Below are positions 29,601 to 36,609 of a DNA stretch of 59,596 nt, one piece after another. Positions within the stretch are counted from its first letter, which is position 1, and each line of letters begins with the position of its first letter. The stretch lies in the IMG/VR virus record IMGVR_UViG_3300046006_003099, positions 1-59,596 of that record. The stretch is one strand, 5' to 3'. The translations under genes were made by a program, and so were the position numbers. The notes beneath the pieces are model-generated. The model ran no database searches. It had not been told where the DNA came from and worked only from the letters and a program-made list of their open reading frames with translations. The DNA is from a virus.

Positions 29601-30902
29601 ATAAAATTCTTCTAAGTAGTTATATTGATTGGTTAAGTCATTTGCGTAGGGAGTATTATCAGTTATAGTTGATAGTTGTTGGTTTATTTTAAAATCTGAA
29701 CTAGTTTTTAATTCATTAATTCCATATTCCCTAAAATTGAAGTTATTATTAGTGTTTGGTACTAAGTATTTTGCCCTCTCTCTTAATCTTTTGTCGTTAG
29801 ATGTTGCATCCATAGATACCCTAAACCTATAATCACCTTCAGTAGATACTCCTTTTATACCATCAGGTGACGGTACTAAGTTACCAAATTCGTCAGTAAC
29901 TACTTTTCTTATGTTCATAGGGACTAATACTGACCAGTTACCATTATCATCAATAGAATTATCTTTAAATGTAAATTTTTCAATGTTACCATCTACTGTT
30001 CTTCTAATCGCCTCTATTTTACCAGGACCCGTTATTACCTCATTTAGTTTACCCATTTCACGGGCAGGTTTACAGTTTTTATTTAGTGAATCTTTTTCAT
30101 CATCACTAAATATACTACCCATAAAGATTGCCGTAGGTATTAATTCTAAACTATCTATTGATATATCCAATCTGTTTATACCTAAACCACTACCCACATT
30201 TAAACTATCACACCAATAAGGTTCTACTCTAATTGGTATGTTTTCTGAAAATATTTGTGGGAGACTATCTAAGTTATTTGATGATTTAAATTTAAATCTG
30301 TCTTTAAATAAGTTATCACTATACCCTTGATCAATTAATTCAAATGGTCGAACTGATAAAAATCCGATATCACTGACATCCATATCATAATGAAGGAAAT
30401 GATCCCCCACAGGTACCCCAAATAATATATAATCGCCAGAAGTATTAGTTGTTGTGGTATATTTATAATATTTTTCGTAAATTTCTAATGTAGTATTATC
30501 ATCCAACACCTGTCTTTTCTTAGGAAAAGTACCCACTGGTGTATGATCTAATTTTTGTTGATTACTAGGTAGTACATTATACCTTATACCATTTCTATTT
30601 TTTTGATCGGGAAATGGTTCTGTATATGGATAAATTGCAGACTTTACTGGATCATTTAAATCTGCATCATCTACTGGTACAAATACCGATACTCTTACGT
30701 TTGGTACACCAAATCCATTGTTAATGATTACCCTACCTGCTATTACACCATATTCCGCACAATAACTTTGGTATTCATCTTTTTGTGAGATTTTTAAACT
30801 TAATATTTCTAAATGATCATAGTTTTGAGTTAAGTCAACATTAACTTTTAAATATCCATTATCTTCACCTGGTGTTGTCCTAATTCTATATGATTTAGAC
30901 AT
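26682..30902 (-). CDS. Large Cys-rich virion protein with carboxypeptidase-regulatory-like N-domain
   Basis: A 1406-residue protein. Residues about 45-200 look like a carboxypeptidase regulatory-like beta-sandwich (AGRVIINNGFGVPNVRVSVF, then SGDYILFGVPVGDH). Residues about 485-545 are strongly hydrophobic (YSIICLILTIFGHVVGFLNG and a second segment around FVFCLNLPAG). They are followed by a block with many CxxC and CC pairs up to about residue 690 (nt 28830-29265). A long beta-rich C-terminal region follows. The combination of membrane-like helices and metal- or disulfide-binding cysteines is unusual for a tail protein and may contact or enter the host envelope. It overlaps the 724-residue gene by one base. 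Confidence 0.72.
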   Translation of the reverse strand: MSKSYRIRTTPGEDNGYLKVNVDLTQNYDHLEILSLKISQKDEYQSYCAEYGVIAGRVIINNGFGVPNVRVSVFVPVDDADLNDPVKSAIYPYTEPFPDQKNRNGIRYNVLPSNQQKLDHTPVGTFPKKRQVLDDNTTLEIYEKYYKYTTTTNTSGDYILFGVPVGDHFLHYDMDVSDIGFLSVRPFELIDQGYSDNLFKDRFKFKSSNNLDSLPQIFSENIPIRVEPYWCDSLNVGSGLGINRLDISIDSLELIPTAIFMGSIFSDDEKDSLNKNCKPAREMGKLNEVITGPGKIEAIRRTVDGNIEKFTFKDNSIDDNGNWSVLVPMNIRKVVTDEFGNLVPSPDGIKGVSTEGDYRFRVSMDATSNDKRLRERAKYLVPNTNNNFNFREYGINELKTSSDFKINQQLSTITDNTPYANDLTNQYNYLEEFYPFRWKKVYTVKQYIGRMQKIGGKNGDEARGFIGIKDILNGDGVNKFPTNRLDTNFNPLYSIICLILTIFGHVVGFLNGILNIINGLITSICSVKIPVGITINFVFCLNLPAGIEICSDDYKNAYPCGNNCNNNNCSDNCDASGGSILQLSLKIKWRCIFSKLLCKKCKDICGGDPHSCCPSSQNNPTYPSGCSNNATIEVSAGAGSPDNPPCCSKCCVKVPLIPLKCADEGKEYRLTLIKTPFGDDSGCNAQFVLPFSCENCGGIQTPGIKDWVSCVMEPVAVFLRMLKFDFYNDWVGGSLYFPLVKRKYKLKKRKRKFGQIKKDKFCDFDCKERGPILGSFTNNFQGDPTFKQWRIKIPSNFISAPTIVLNDCVAKVRSKRVTDWYGTNENDLQTPNLNLAVKELEFKGKNSNFEGCKIVFNNFSAFQNTFNTFGVQYEIKDREVQGEHGKPEYVETEDAAGNSTWTNIGGHGHHRNICDDTRMMERKEYFKTSLDCVESSNYEPSEDEAQDGFGDISQPEEEELSSPPSPTSGCPSYTCAPDCSTNGVAPCIYNETEYNNFSKLINHGLISWADGSIYYTPYIPKGDVKYNSNEYKANLMLPTTIMELGSSTYCDIDDIPFIMDVIPPTTFNVSYEDVKYKLGTLQINGTTGNRTILKFDDKKDISLNLRAYVELSCFKTVCINTSASVNHSQIGVDIIDKNDIGIEIGNCFLRFDHDEDIRSYFCKRFNGYQSSNLTFHHQRPGSLEFDNLYNTYPEITLSDGFNLYYNLDGEQILSEYNDGDSFIPGDACGFKKTNGSGDYFYGLAPGQTSSFINYPNGNQTINFNQTAQLDGVDEINQISGINIVDDFNNGSNLINGIKFNRTQTPYFLYFGLVPGKTALHRTVSQFFGDLIDAVTLEGLNASNDTVSENINNSPNINNGVDNPFTVYRTCLGETLIQTTQVGGTITAPNNPNVVLTTQGVSNNSSN

Positions 30903-30925
30903 AAAAATTTCACTTTTTTACTTTT

Positions 30926-31348
30926 TTATTTTTTGTTTTCAAAAATTTCAATGTCGTCAAATTCTGTTTTAACTTCATCTACTTTTTGTTTTTCTACATT
31001 ACCTGTATATTCTACATTTTTTTCAAATTGTCTTTCTCTTTTTTTAATTTCCCTTTCATATTTAAATTTAGCGTAACTATTTAATATGTTAATAAAAAAT
31101 CCTTTAAATTTTTTACTGACTTTAGGTAAATGTTTTGGGAAAAAGAAATTCATGAAAATTTGTCCTAATAAAACTAAAATTATAAATGGTATTGCAATTG
31201 TTACAACTACAAACGCAATTATTTTAAAAAAGAAATTACCACTATAATCTCCTTCTTGAATAGATTTTGGTATTAGGTTGATTTCTAAATTATCACTATT
31301 TGGTGATTTTTTATTATTACTTTTTTCTTTACATGTTTTACATTCCAT
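30926..31348 (-). CDS. Small membrane protein in baseplate operon
   Basis: A 140-residue protein. The N-terminus has a CKTC motif and a Ser/Asn-rich start. Residues about 38-75 form a strong hydrophobic segment (FFFKIIAFVVVTIAIPFIIL then VLLGQIFMNFFFP) long enough to span a membrane once or twice. The remainder is a Lys/Glu-rich helix. It sits between gp6 and the 1406-residue protein. No family was recognised. A membrane protein inside a structural operon could help assembly at the membrane or be a virion component. Confidence 0.72.
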   Translation of the reverse strand: MECKTCKEKSNNKKSPNSDNLEINLIPKSIQEGDYSGNFFFKIIAFVVVTIAIPFIILVLLGQIFMNFFFPKHLPKVSKKFKGFFINILNSYAKFKYEREIKKRERQFEKNVEYTGNVEKQKVDEVKTEFDDIEIFENKK

Positions 31349-31395
31349 AACTTATTTTTTTAATAAAACTAACTATATTTTTAGAAAAGTAATTA

Positions 31396-33225
31396 TTATG
31401 ACGTAGAAATTGTCACCTTTATGTCTTTATTTGGGTATTTAATCTCAAACATACCATTAGGTTGTCCAAATAAAGTATATTTACCCAATAAATCAATTTG
31501 TCTTGTAGTCTCATCAATATAAGGTTGTGCAATCTCATTTAATGAATATTTACCATTTTCATTAACTTTATTAAAAACCCTTAAATCTGTTACGTTAAGT
31601 ACGCCACCTACATTATTAATGTTTTCTATAAGTTGGGATACATAGATGTTATCACCCATTTCCCATTTATTGATGTCAAAATAATCTGTAACACTACTGA
31701 TAACTCCCGCAATAATATCCCCTCTAGGAATTGACTTCTCTGCGAATATATCTATTTCAAAACCTAAGTTAATAACTCTACCGTTTTTAACTGTAACGTA
31801 ATCATTAATCATTCTATAGTCCGCCAAATATTCCGCAATATTTTGTTTCAGTGTTGATGTTGCCTCAGTGGTTAATTTAGAATTAGAATCTAACGCCAAT
31901 ATTGAAACGTTAATTTTATTTCTTTCTTCCCATACACCCGTTCTAAATGGTACACCAAATTTACCAGGCATTAATGGTATTCTAGACTGATAATCTTTAA
32001 TAGTTACACATCTATCTTGTGCGGAGAAATTATATCTAACTAAATTTCTAACCTCATCAATAGAAGGTTCTTCTTTACCACCTAATGCTGGTATTGGGTT
32101 ATTAACAGAAATACTATTTCTAATTATTCTATTAAGATCTGAAGAGTCACCATTTATAACTACGTTTATCGTACCCAAAGTGTTTATTATATTAACACCT
32201 ATATTACTATCTTCTCCACCACCTACTCTATATCTTACATAAATGGTGTTATTGGTTGGTGGTATTTGACCCAAAGATAAGTTATTAACTGTTTTACCAA
32301 TTCTCTCAATTTGTCCCTTACATCCAACAAAACTATTTAATTCTGAAGTATCTGCGTCACCCGCACCAAATATAATTTTACAGAAACCATTGTCTGTAAA
32401 TTCTTTAATAAATCTACGAGGTGCGTTTAACCATTTACCTACTGATATTCCCTCTCTATCCGATACTGTATTATCATCTATAACGTAAACTTCCGCCTGT
32501 GCCAATGCAGGTACCTCATACCAACTTAAATTAAAGTCATTAAATTCTTCTTCTGTTGGTTGGTTTACTAAATTGGTTCCTTCTTTAGTAAGGATATTTT
32601 CTATTGAAAGTACGTTGTCTTCAGGTAACACAATCTCAAGAAATGGAACATAATCACTCCTAGTTAATGTTCTTTTATATGTTTTGGTAATACCATTTAA
32701 CATTATTTCTCTTTTAGTAAGTGTATAGTTTTGAATTATACCACTTCCATCTATGTTTGGTACTATTAGTCTGTTTGGTATCCCACCAGTCGTAAATGGT
32801 GATGCAAAATCAGAATCCTCCATTAATTCAAAGACTTTACCCGCACCAGTGGCTTGTGAACCCTTTAAAATTTTTGGTGCGTAACTTATATCAAATGTAT
32901 CACCTTTAACAGGTATATTGGTTACTGTCCAGTCTACTATCGTAATACTCGGTCTTTTACCTGGTACATTTAATCCGAAAGTTCTTGCCAACTCTAAAAG
33001 TGAAGATCTTTCCTGTGCGTAACTAATTTGTGTTTCATTAAACATTCTATCAGTATGGAATGATAACATATCACCAACCGCAGCATTTAATTCCAATAAC
33101 ATCATACCTACAGACGCATCATTAAAATCTGAGAATATTTCTGGATAATATTTTTGTATGAACTCTATTAATTGTTGTCTAACATCTGAGAAGTTCCTAG
33201 CGTTGTAATCTATTTTTTTAGCCAT
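31396..33225 (-). CDS. 6: Baseplate wedge protein gp6/J-like
   Basis: A 609-residue protein. The start (DVRQQLIEFIQKYYPEIFSD then FNDASVGMMLLELNAAVGDM) is the classical baseplate J/T4 gp6 N-terminus. The core continues with SSLLELARTFGLNVPGKRPS and GCKGQIERIG, and RFRTG and YFDINKWEMGDN lie toward the end. In T4, gp6 forms the inner baseplate ring and binds gp25 and gp53. It follows the gp25-like gene by 2 nt. Confidence 0.93.
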   Translation of the reverse strand: MAKKIDYNARNFSDVRQQLIEFIQKYYPEIFSDFNDASVGMMLLELNAAVGDMLSFHTDRMFNETQISYAQERSSLLELARTFGLNVPGKRPSITIVDWTVTNIPVKGDTFDISYAPKILKGSQATGAGKVFELMEDSDFASPFTTGGIPNRLIVPNIDGSGIIQNYTLTKREIMLNGITKTYKRTLTRSDYVPFLEIVLPEDNVLSIENILTKEGTNLVNQPTEEEFNDFNLSWYEVPALAQAEVYVIDDNTVSDREGISVGKWLNAPRRFIKEFTDNGFCKIIFGAGDADTSELNSFVGCKGQIERIGKTVNNLSLGQIPPTNNTIYVRYRVGGGEDSNIGVNIINTLGTINVVINGDSSDLNRIIRNSISVNNPIPALGGKEEPSIDEVRNLVRYNFSAQDRCVTIKDYQSRIPLMPGKFGVPFRTGVWEERNKINVSILALDSNSKLTTEATSTLKQNIAEYLADYRMINDYVTVKNGRVINLGFEIDIFAEKSIPRGDIIAGVISSVTDYFDINKWEMGDNIYVSQLIENINNVGGVLNVTDLRVFNKVNENGKYSLNEIAQPYIDETTRQIDLLGKYTLFGQPNGMFEIKYPNKDIKVTISTS

Positions 33226-33227
33226 AT

Positions 33228-33611
33228 TTAAAATGTTAATGTAATTGTATCTGTACTTGTGAAAGTTCCTTCAGTAACTGTATAGGTTAATTCCACAATA
33301 ATTAATTCTTCGATGGCATCATTTCTAAATGATATATCATTAATCAATAAATTAGGTATAAACCTAATAATAGTTTGATTTAAATTGTCCTTAATTTGTT
33401 CATGAGTTATTTCATCATTGGGTTCAAAGATGAACTTTTTAAGGTCACTACCAAATTCTGGTAGATATAACCTTTCTCCCTTATTAGTTAACAATAAATG
33501 TAATAAGTCTGCCCTAATAGCGTCCTTATCAGTTTTGTTCATTTTAAAATAGAAACCATTGTCACTATCTCTAAAAGGAAAATCAATATTTATATAATTA
33601 GTCTTTGCCAT
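33228..33611 (-). CDS. 25: Baseplate wedge protein gp25/W-like
   Basis: A 127-residue protein with the family hallmarks: a short FPF start, LLTNKGERLYLPEFGSDL with the conserved E-F-G core, and an IRFIPNLLINDISF strand. T4 gp25 is about 130 residues. It nucleates contraction of the tail sheath through its EPR-type core, here seen as LPEFGSDLKKFIFEPND. It is the first gene of the long late operon, with a TATTTATA motif 6 nt before the ATG. Confidence 0.93.
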   Translation of the reverse strand: MAKTNYINIDFPFRDSDNGFYFKMNKTDKDAIRADLLHLLLTNKGERLYLPEFGSDLKKFIFEPNDEITHEQIKDNLNQTIIRFIPNLLINDISFRNDAIEELIIVELTYTVTEGTFTSTDTITLTF

Positions 33612-33617
33612 TCTCTA

Positions 33618-33625
33618 TATAAATA
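33618..33625 (-). promoter_or_regulatory. Candidate late-promoter motif TATTTATA
   Basis: TATTTATA followed by TA, 6 nt before the gp25 ATG, at the head of the 26-kb late operon. Confidence 0.5.
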
Positions 33626-33671
33626 TTGTACTATAAATTTTTTGAAAAGAAATGGTAAAATATTAAAAATT

Positions 33672-35744
33672 TTATTTACACTCAACTTTCATATTAAATA
33701 TTGTTCTATCCAATGGTGAAAATACTAATATGTTAATTGGGAAATCTTTTTGTTCTTTTGTTATAGTAAACGATGAATTTTTCTTCATTATAGGTCCATA
33801 AGATTTATATTTACCACCTAATTGTGTATTATAATCCCCCATATTTTCATTTTTAGTAATGTCAATATTTATGTTTTTTATTTCATCAGTTACTTTTTTA
33901 GCCTCTGTATCACCTTGTTTAAAAATAGAATCGACTTTAAGTTTACCACCTAATGAACCAATCGCAGCATTAATACTTTCAACTAATCCTTCTTTTTCTT
34001 TATAATACATTAGTTCACCAACAAAATTTCTAGGTGTATTTGTTGTAGAACTTAAGTCATCGTCTTTGGTAGTATTAATATAGTGAATCATACTTTTTGG
34101 TTGTATATATAACATTTTCTTTCTTTCGTCCGCACTAAGTGCAACTTGTTTGTACTCCGCATTCCAAACATCACCCATAAATCCACTAAAGAATTCTTGA
34201 TCACCGTACTTCACATAAAATGCATCGGGTACAACTAATGAATCAAAACTTATAGTTATAGTATCACCTTCACCTACAGGAAAACTACTATTAACCGATG
34301 CTGCTACGAAGTTGTTTGCCTTAACACCTCTAGCACCTTTAGTTTCTGCATTATAATTACACTTTAAAGGTGGTTTTTTTTCAGGTGTACAATTACAACT
34401 ACCTAAAACTCTTACAGGTTTATCTGTAGGACAAACACATTCACCTTTATCATTTTTCACTAAATCACCTGTACACTCACATTCTTTTTTATCTACATTA
34501 TATACTGTACATTCAGGACATTTTGGACAACTACAATCATCTAAAACAGGTATTTTACCTGCCGCATCACAATAACATTTGTCGTTTATTTGGAATGTAC
34601 CTTCTTTACATTTACAATTACCATCTTGGTCTTTTTCCATACATTTAGGGCAAGGACAACCACAATTTTCATCAGGTGCCTTCTTACCTTCTTTATCACA
34701 ATAACATTTACCGTCCGCACCTTTAAATAAACCTTCTTTACATTCACATTCACCACCTTCAACTAGTCTCTCCATACATTCAGGACATGGTTCTTTCTTT
34801 TTTTCAATACATTCACAATCTTTTTTTTCTTTTCCCGGTGGACATTCACATTGTTTAGTTTCTTCATTAAACGTCATTCCTTCAGGACATTTACATTTTC
34901 CGTCTTCGCCTTTTTTCATACAAGGATCGGAACAAGGTTCTTCACCTTTAAGTGTATAACAAACATTTGCGGTAACTGCAACAATTTGTCCAGGATTAAG
35001 TTTACCTTGACTAATAAATGTTTTCCATTGTTCATCAACGTTATCTTTAGTATACATTGTTCCACCCTCAATATATTTCGGGGTGGTGGTAGGGTCTACT
35101 CTCAAACCAATTGTTTTACCTTCTTTGTCTAATGTAGTTTTTATTGAATTAAATAGATTTTTTGCCCTATTAGACGCTAATTTAGTATTGGTGGATTGAC
35201 TACCAATATATTTTGTTTTAGATAGTTTTGTACCAGTATATTTTTTAAATTCAAAATCCGTACAAACCCCACCATAACCAGTGTCAGGTGGTATTGTCCA
35301 TTTTTTACAATAATCATTATCCCAAATAGGTTCTACTATACCAGAATAATAGTTACTAGCAAAACCTTGAAGGGTAATATCCCTAATATACATAGTACCA
35401 CTATCTAAACCTTTCTTATATTCAGGATTAGATTCAATAATTTGTCTAAATGCGTTTAAGAAATTATTCACTGCCTTAGAACCTGTAGGTACGTCAACAA
35501 CAAATCTACCAGTCGCCTTTACTATAAAACATTCAGTCTTATCCACAGACTGATTTTGTTCTTTATTCTCTGCAGGTTTATTTTCTACTGGTTTATTATC
35601 TGTAGGTTTGTTTTCTACTGGTTTATTCTCTGCAGGTTTATCACCCTCAGGTTCCGCACTAGTACTTACTTCAGTAATTGGTGTGCCTTTCTCATACACC
35701 ATTAAATTCTTTATCCTATCTAATTCTTCAAATAAATTTCTCAT
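33672..35744 (-). CDS. Virion protein with OmpA-like domain and Cys-rich repeats
   Basis: Residue numbers here count from an ATG at 35756; the one four codons later (MRNLFEELDRIKN, 35744) is preferred. An N-terminal helix resembles that of the 43549 gene. Five-residue repeats of the ENKPV type span residues 40-65. An OmpA-like domain follows at about 75-265 (ITLQGFAS, then LASNRAKNLFNSI, the N..L(A/S)..RA pattern of peptidoglycan binding). Cys-rich repeats of the type GKCYCDxxGK span 275-466. A beta-rich C-terminal domain completes it. The OmpA-like domain suggests contact with cell wall, and the Cys repeats suggest a rigid disulfide or metal-bound stalk. Confidence 0.78.
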   Translation of the reverse strand: MRNLFEELDRIKNLMVYEKGTPITEVSTSAEPEGDKPAENKPVENKPTDNKPVENKPAENKEQNQSVDKTECFIVKATGRFVVDVPTGSKAVNNFLNAFRQIIESNPEYKKGLDSGTMYIRDITLQGFASNYYSGIVEPIWDNDYCKKWTIPPDTGYGGVCTDFEFKKYTGTKLSKTKYIGSQSTNTKLASNRAKNLFNSIKTTLDKEGKTIGLRVDPTTTPKYIEGGTMYTKDNVDEQWKTFISQGKLNPGQIVAVTANVCYTLKGEEPCSDPCMKKGEDGKCKCPEGMTFNEETKQCECPPGKEKKDCECIEKKKEPCPECMERLVEGGECECKEGLFKGADGKCYCDKEGKKAPDENCGCPCPKCMEKDQDGNCKCKEGTFQINDKCYCDAAGKIPVLDDCSCPKCPECTVYNVDKKECECTGDLVKNDKGECVCPTDKPVRVLGSCNCTPEKKPPLKCNYNAETKGARGVKANNFVAASVNSSFPVGEGDTITISFDSLVVPDAFYVKYGDQEFFSGFMGDVWNAEYKQVALSADERKKMLYIQPKSMIHYINTTKDDDLSSTTNTPRNFVGELMYYKEKEGLVESINAAIGSLGGKLKVDSIFKQGDTEAKKVTDEIKNINIDITKNENMGDYNTQLGGKYKSYGPIMKKNSSFTITKEQKDFPINILVFSPLDRTIFNMKVECK
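34356..34934 (-). repeat. Cys-rich tandem repeat region in virion protein
   Basis: At least four units of about 40 residues, each ending in paired cysteines (CPECMERLVEGG, CKCKEG, KCYCDAAGK, CSCPKCPEC). The nucleotide repeats are divergent, so this is an old duplication, not a recent one. EGF-like spacing is suggestive only. Confidence 0.7.
35562..35639 (-). repeat. 15-nt tandem repeat encoding ENKPx units
   Basis: About five copies of a 15-nt unit visible on the plus strand as GGTTTATTnTCTnCn. They encode KPAENKPVENKPTDNKPVEN, a flexible Pro/Asn/Lys linker between the N-terminal helix and the OmpA-like domain. Copy number is likely to vary between relatives. Confidence 0.8.
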
Positions 35745-35760
35745 ACTTTTAACCAATTTT

Positions 35761-35792
35761 TTTGGCAGTTAAAAAAATATATACTATATTTG
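35761..35792 (+). promoter_or_regulatory. Bacteroidota-type promoter for secreted protease
   Basis: TTTG (35761-35764), 20 nt, TATATTTG (35785-35792), then a 21-nt leader to the ATG at 35814. It faces right, against the flanking late operons. Confidence 0.85.
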
Positions 35793-35795
35793 TTA

Positions 35796-35803
35796 TATAA
35801 ATA
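35796..35803 (-). promoter_or_regulatory. Candidate late-promoter motif TATTTATA (divergent gap)
   Basis: On the minus strand, TATTTATATAA stands 51 nt before the ATG at 35744 of the Cys-rich protein. On the plus strand the same bases read TATAAATA inside the protease leader, so orientation is ambiguous here. Confidence 0.4.
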
Positions 35804-35813
35804 CTTAACAACT

Positions 35814-36371
35814 ATGAAAAAAATACTTTTTATCCTTTTATTTTTAAATAGTATTTTATGTTTTTCTCAGAAAAACTTTACTATGGATGAGTTTAATAAG
35901 ATAACCGATAATGGTGAAAAATGGAAGTCTGATATAAAAATTTTTATGTATGGTGATTATACTATAGATGATTCGTTATCAGTTATTAAAAGTATAGAAT
36001 TATTTAATAAATTAATAGAAACTGTGGATATATCAATAGTTTCCACTATTGAATTGTCTAATAGTGTGATTTATTTTATAACTGACGATGAATTCATTAA
36101 ATTATTTAAATGGAGTGAGAAAGATATAAAAAATTGTACAGGTATAACATATACATCACATGTTGATGATAGAATTGTTAAGAGTAAAATTCATATTGAT
36201 ATTGTTGAGTGTAGAAAACATCAATGTACACCTATTACAATTAGACATGAGATGTTTCATATGTTGGGTTTTGATCATCAAGATAATGAAAAAAATACCA
36301 TCCTTAAAAGTCATAGTATTGAATTCACTGAAAAGGATAGGGAAATGATTTCTTTATTATATAAAAAATAA
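35814..36371 (+). CDS. Secreted metzincin-type zinc metalloprotease (moron-like)
   Basis: A 185-residue protein. The ATG at 35814 is chosen because it gives a typical signal peptide (MKKILFILLFLNSILCFSQ), cleaved probably after the SQ common in Bacteroidota. The zinc motif HEMFHMLGFDH spans residues 145-155 and fits HExxHxxGxxH with the general-base Glu146. The end IEFTEKDREMISLLY matches the helix following the motif in matrixin-like proteins. It would act in the periplasm or outside the cell. It is a single plus-strand gene between minus-strand operons, with its own host promoter and terminator. Not recognised as any known phage lysis or tail protein. Confidence 0.85.
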   Translation: MKKILFILLFLNSILCFSQKNFTMDEFNKITDNGEKWKSDIKIFMYGDYTIDDSLSVIKSIELFNKLIETVDISIVSTIELSNSVIYFITDDEFIKLFKWSEKDIKNCTGITYTSHVDDRIVKSKIHIDIVECRKHQCTPITIRHEMFHMLGFDHQDNEKNTILKSHSIEFTEKDREMISLLYKK

Positions 36372-36396
36372 AAGTCGGATTTCTCCGACTTTTTTT
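36372..36396. terminator. Bidirectional terminator between convergent genes
   Basis: AGTCGGA / TCCGACT (36373-36379, 36384-36390) with a TTTC loop. A T run (36390-36396) ends plus-strand transcripts of the protease, and an A-rich left side gives U on the minus strand. It also ends the replication operon arriving from the right, whose last stop codon is at 36395-36397. Confidence 0.85.
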
Positions 36397-36607
36397 ATTT
36401 TAAGTTTTTAGTTCCTTTTAAATGTTTTGGTTCATATGGACAGTGTTTACAACCACTTCCACAACAACTACCCCTTCGTTTATGATATTCTTCAGTCATT
36501 ACAATTCTTCCCTGATTATCATAATAGAATTCGTTAGGTTGTAGTTTAGGTCCAAACTCCCTCACATATAATTGTTGTATCCAATCATTAGATGCACCTA
36601 CATTCAT
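36395..36607 (-). CDS. DUF5522-like small Cys-rich protein
   Basis: A 70-residue protein with FYYDNQGRIVMTEEYHKRRG then CCGSGCKHCPYEP. This is the signature of the DUF5522 family common in Bacteroidota genomes, where function is unknown. The CC..GC..CPY cluster could bind iron-sulfur or zinc. It starts 2 nt after the reductase stop and is the last gene of the operon. It is probably captured from a host. Its link to the reductase next door is speculative. Confidence 0.72.
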   Translation of the reverse strand: MNVGASNDWIQQLYVREFGPKLQPNEFYYDNQGRIVMTEEYHKRRGSCCGSGCKHCPYEPKHLKGTKNLK

Positions 36608-36609
36608 AA

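Noticed and set aside
35790-35813. Earlier TTG start for the secreted protease
   Set aside because: It overlaps the -7 promoter box and would prepend eight residues before the signal peptide's MKK start; the ATG at 35814 fits far better.
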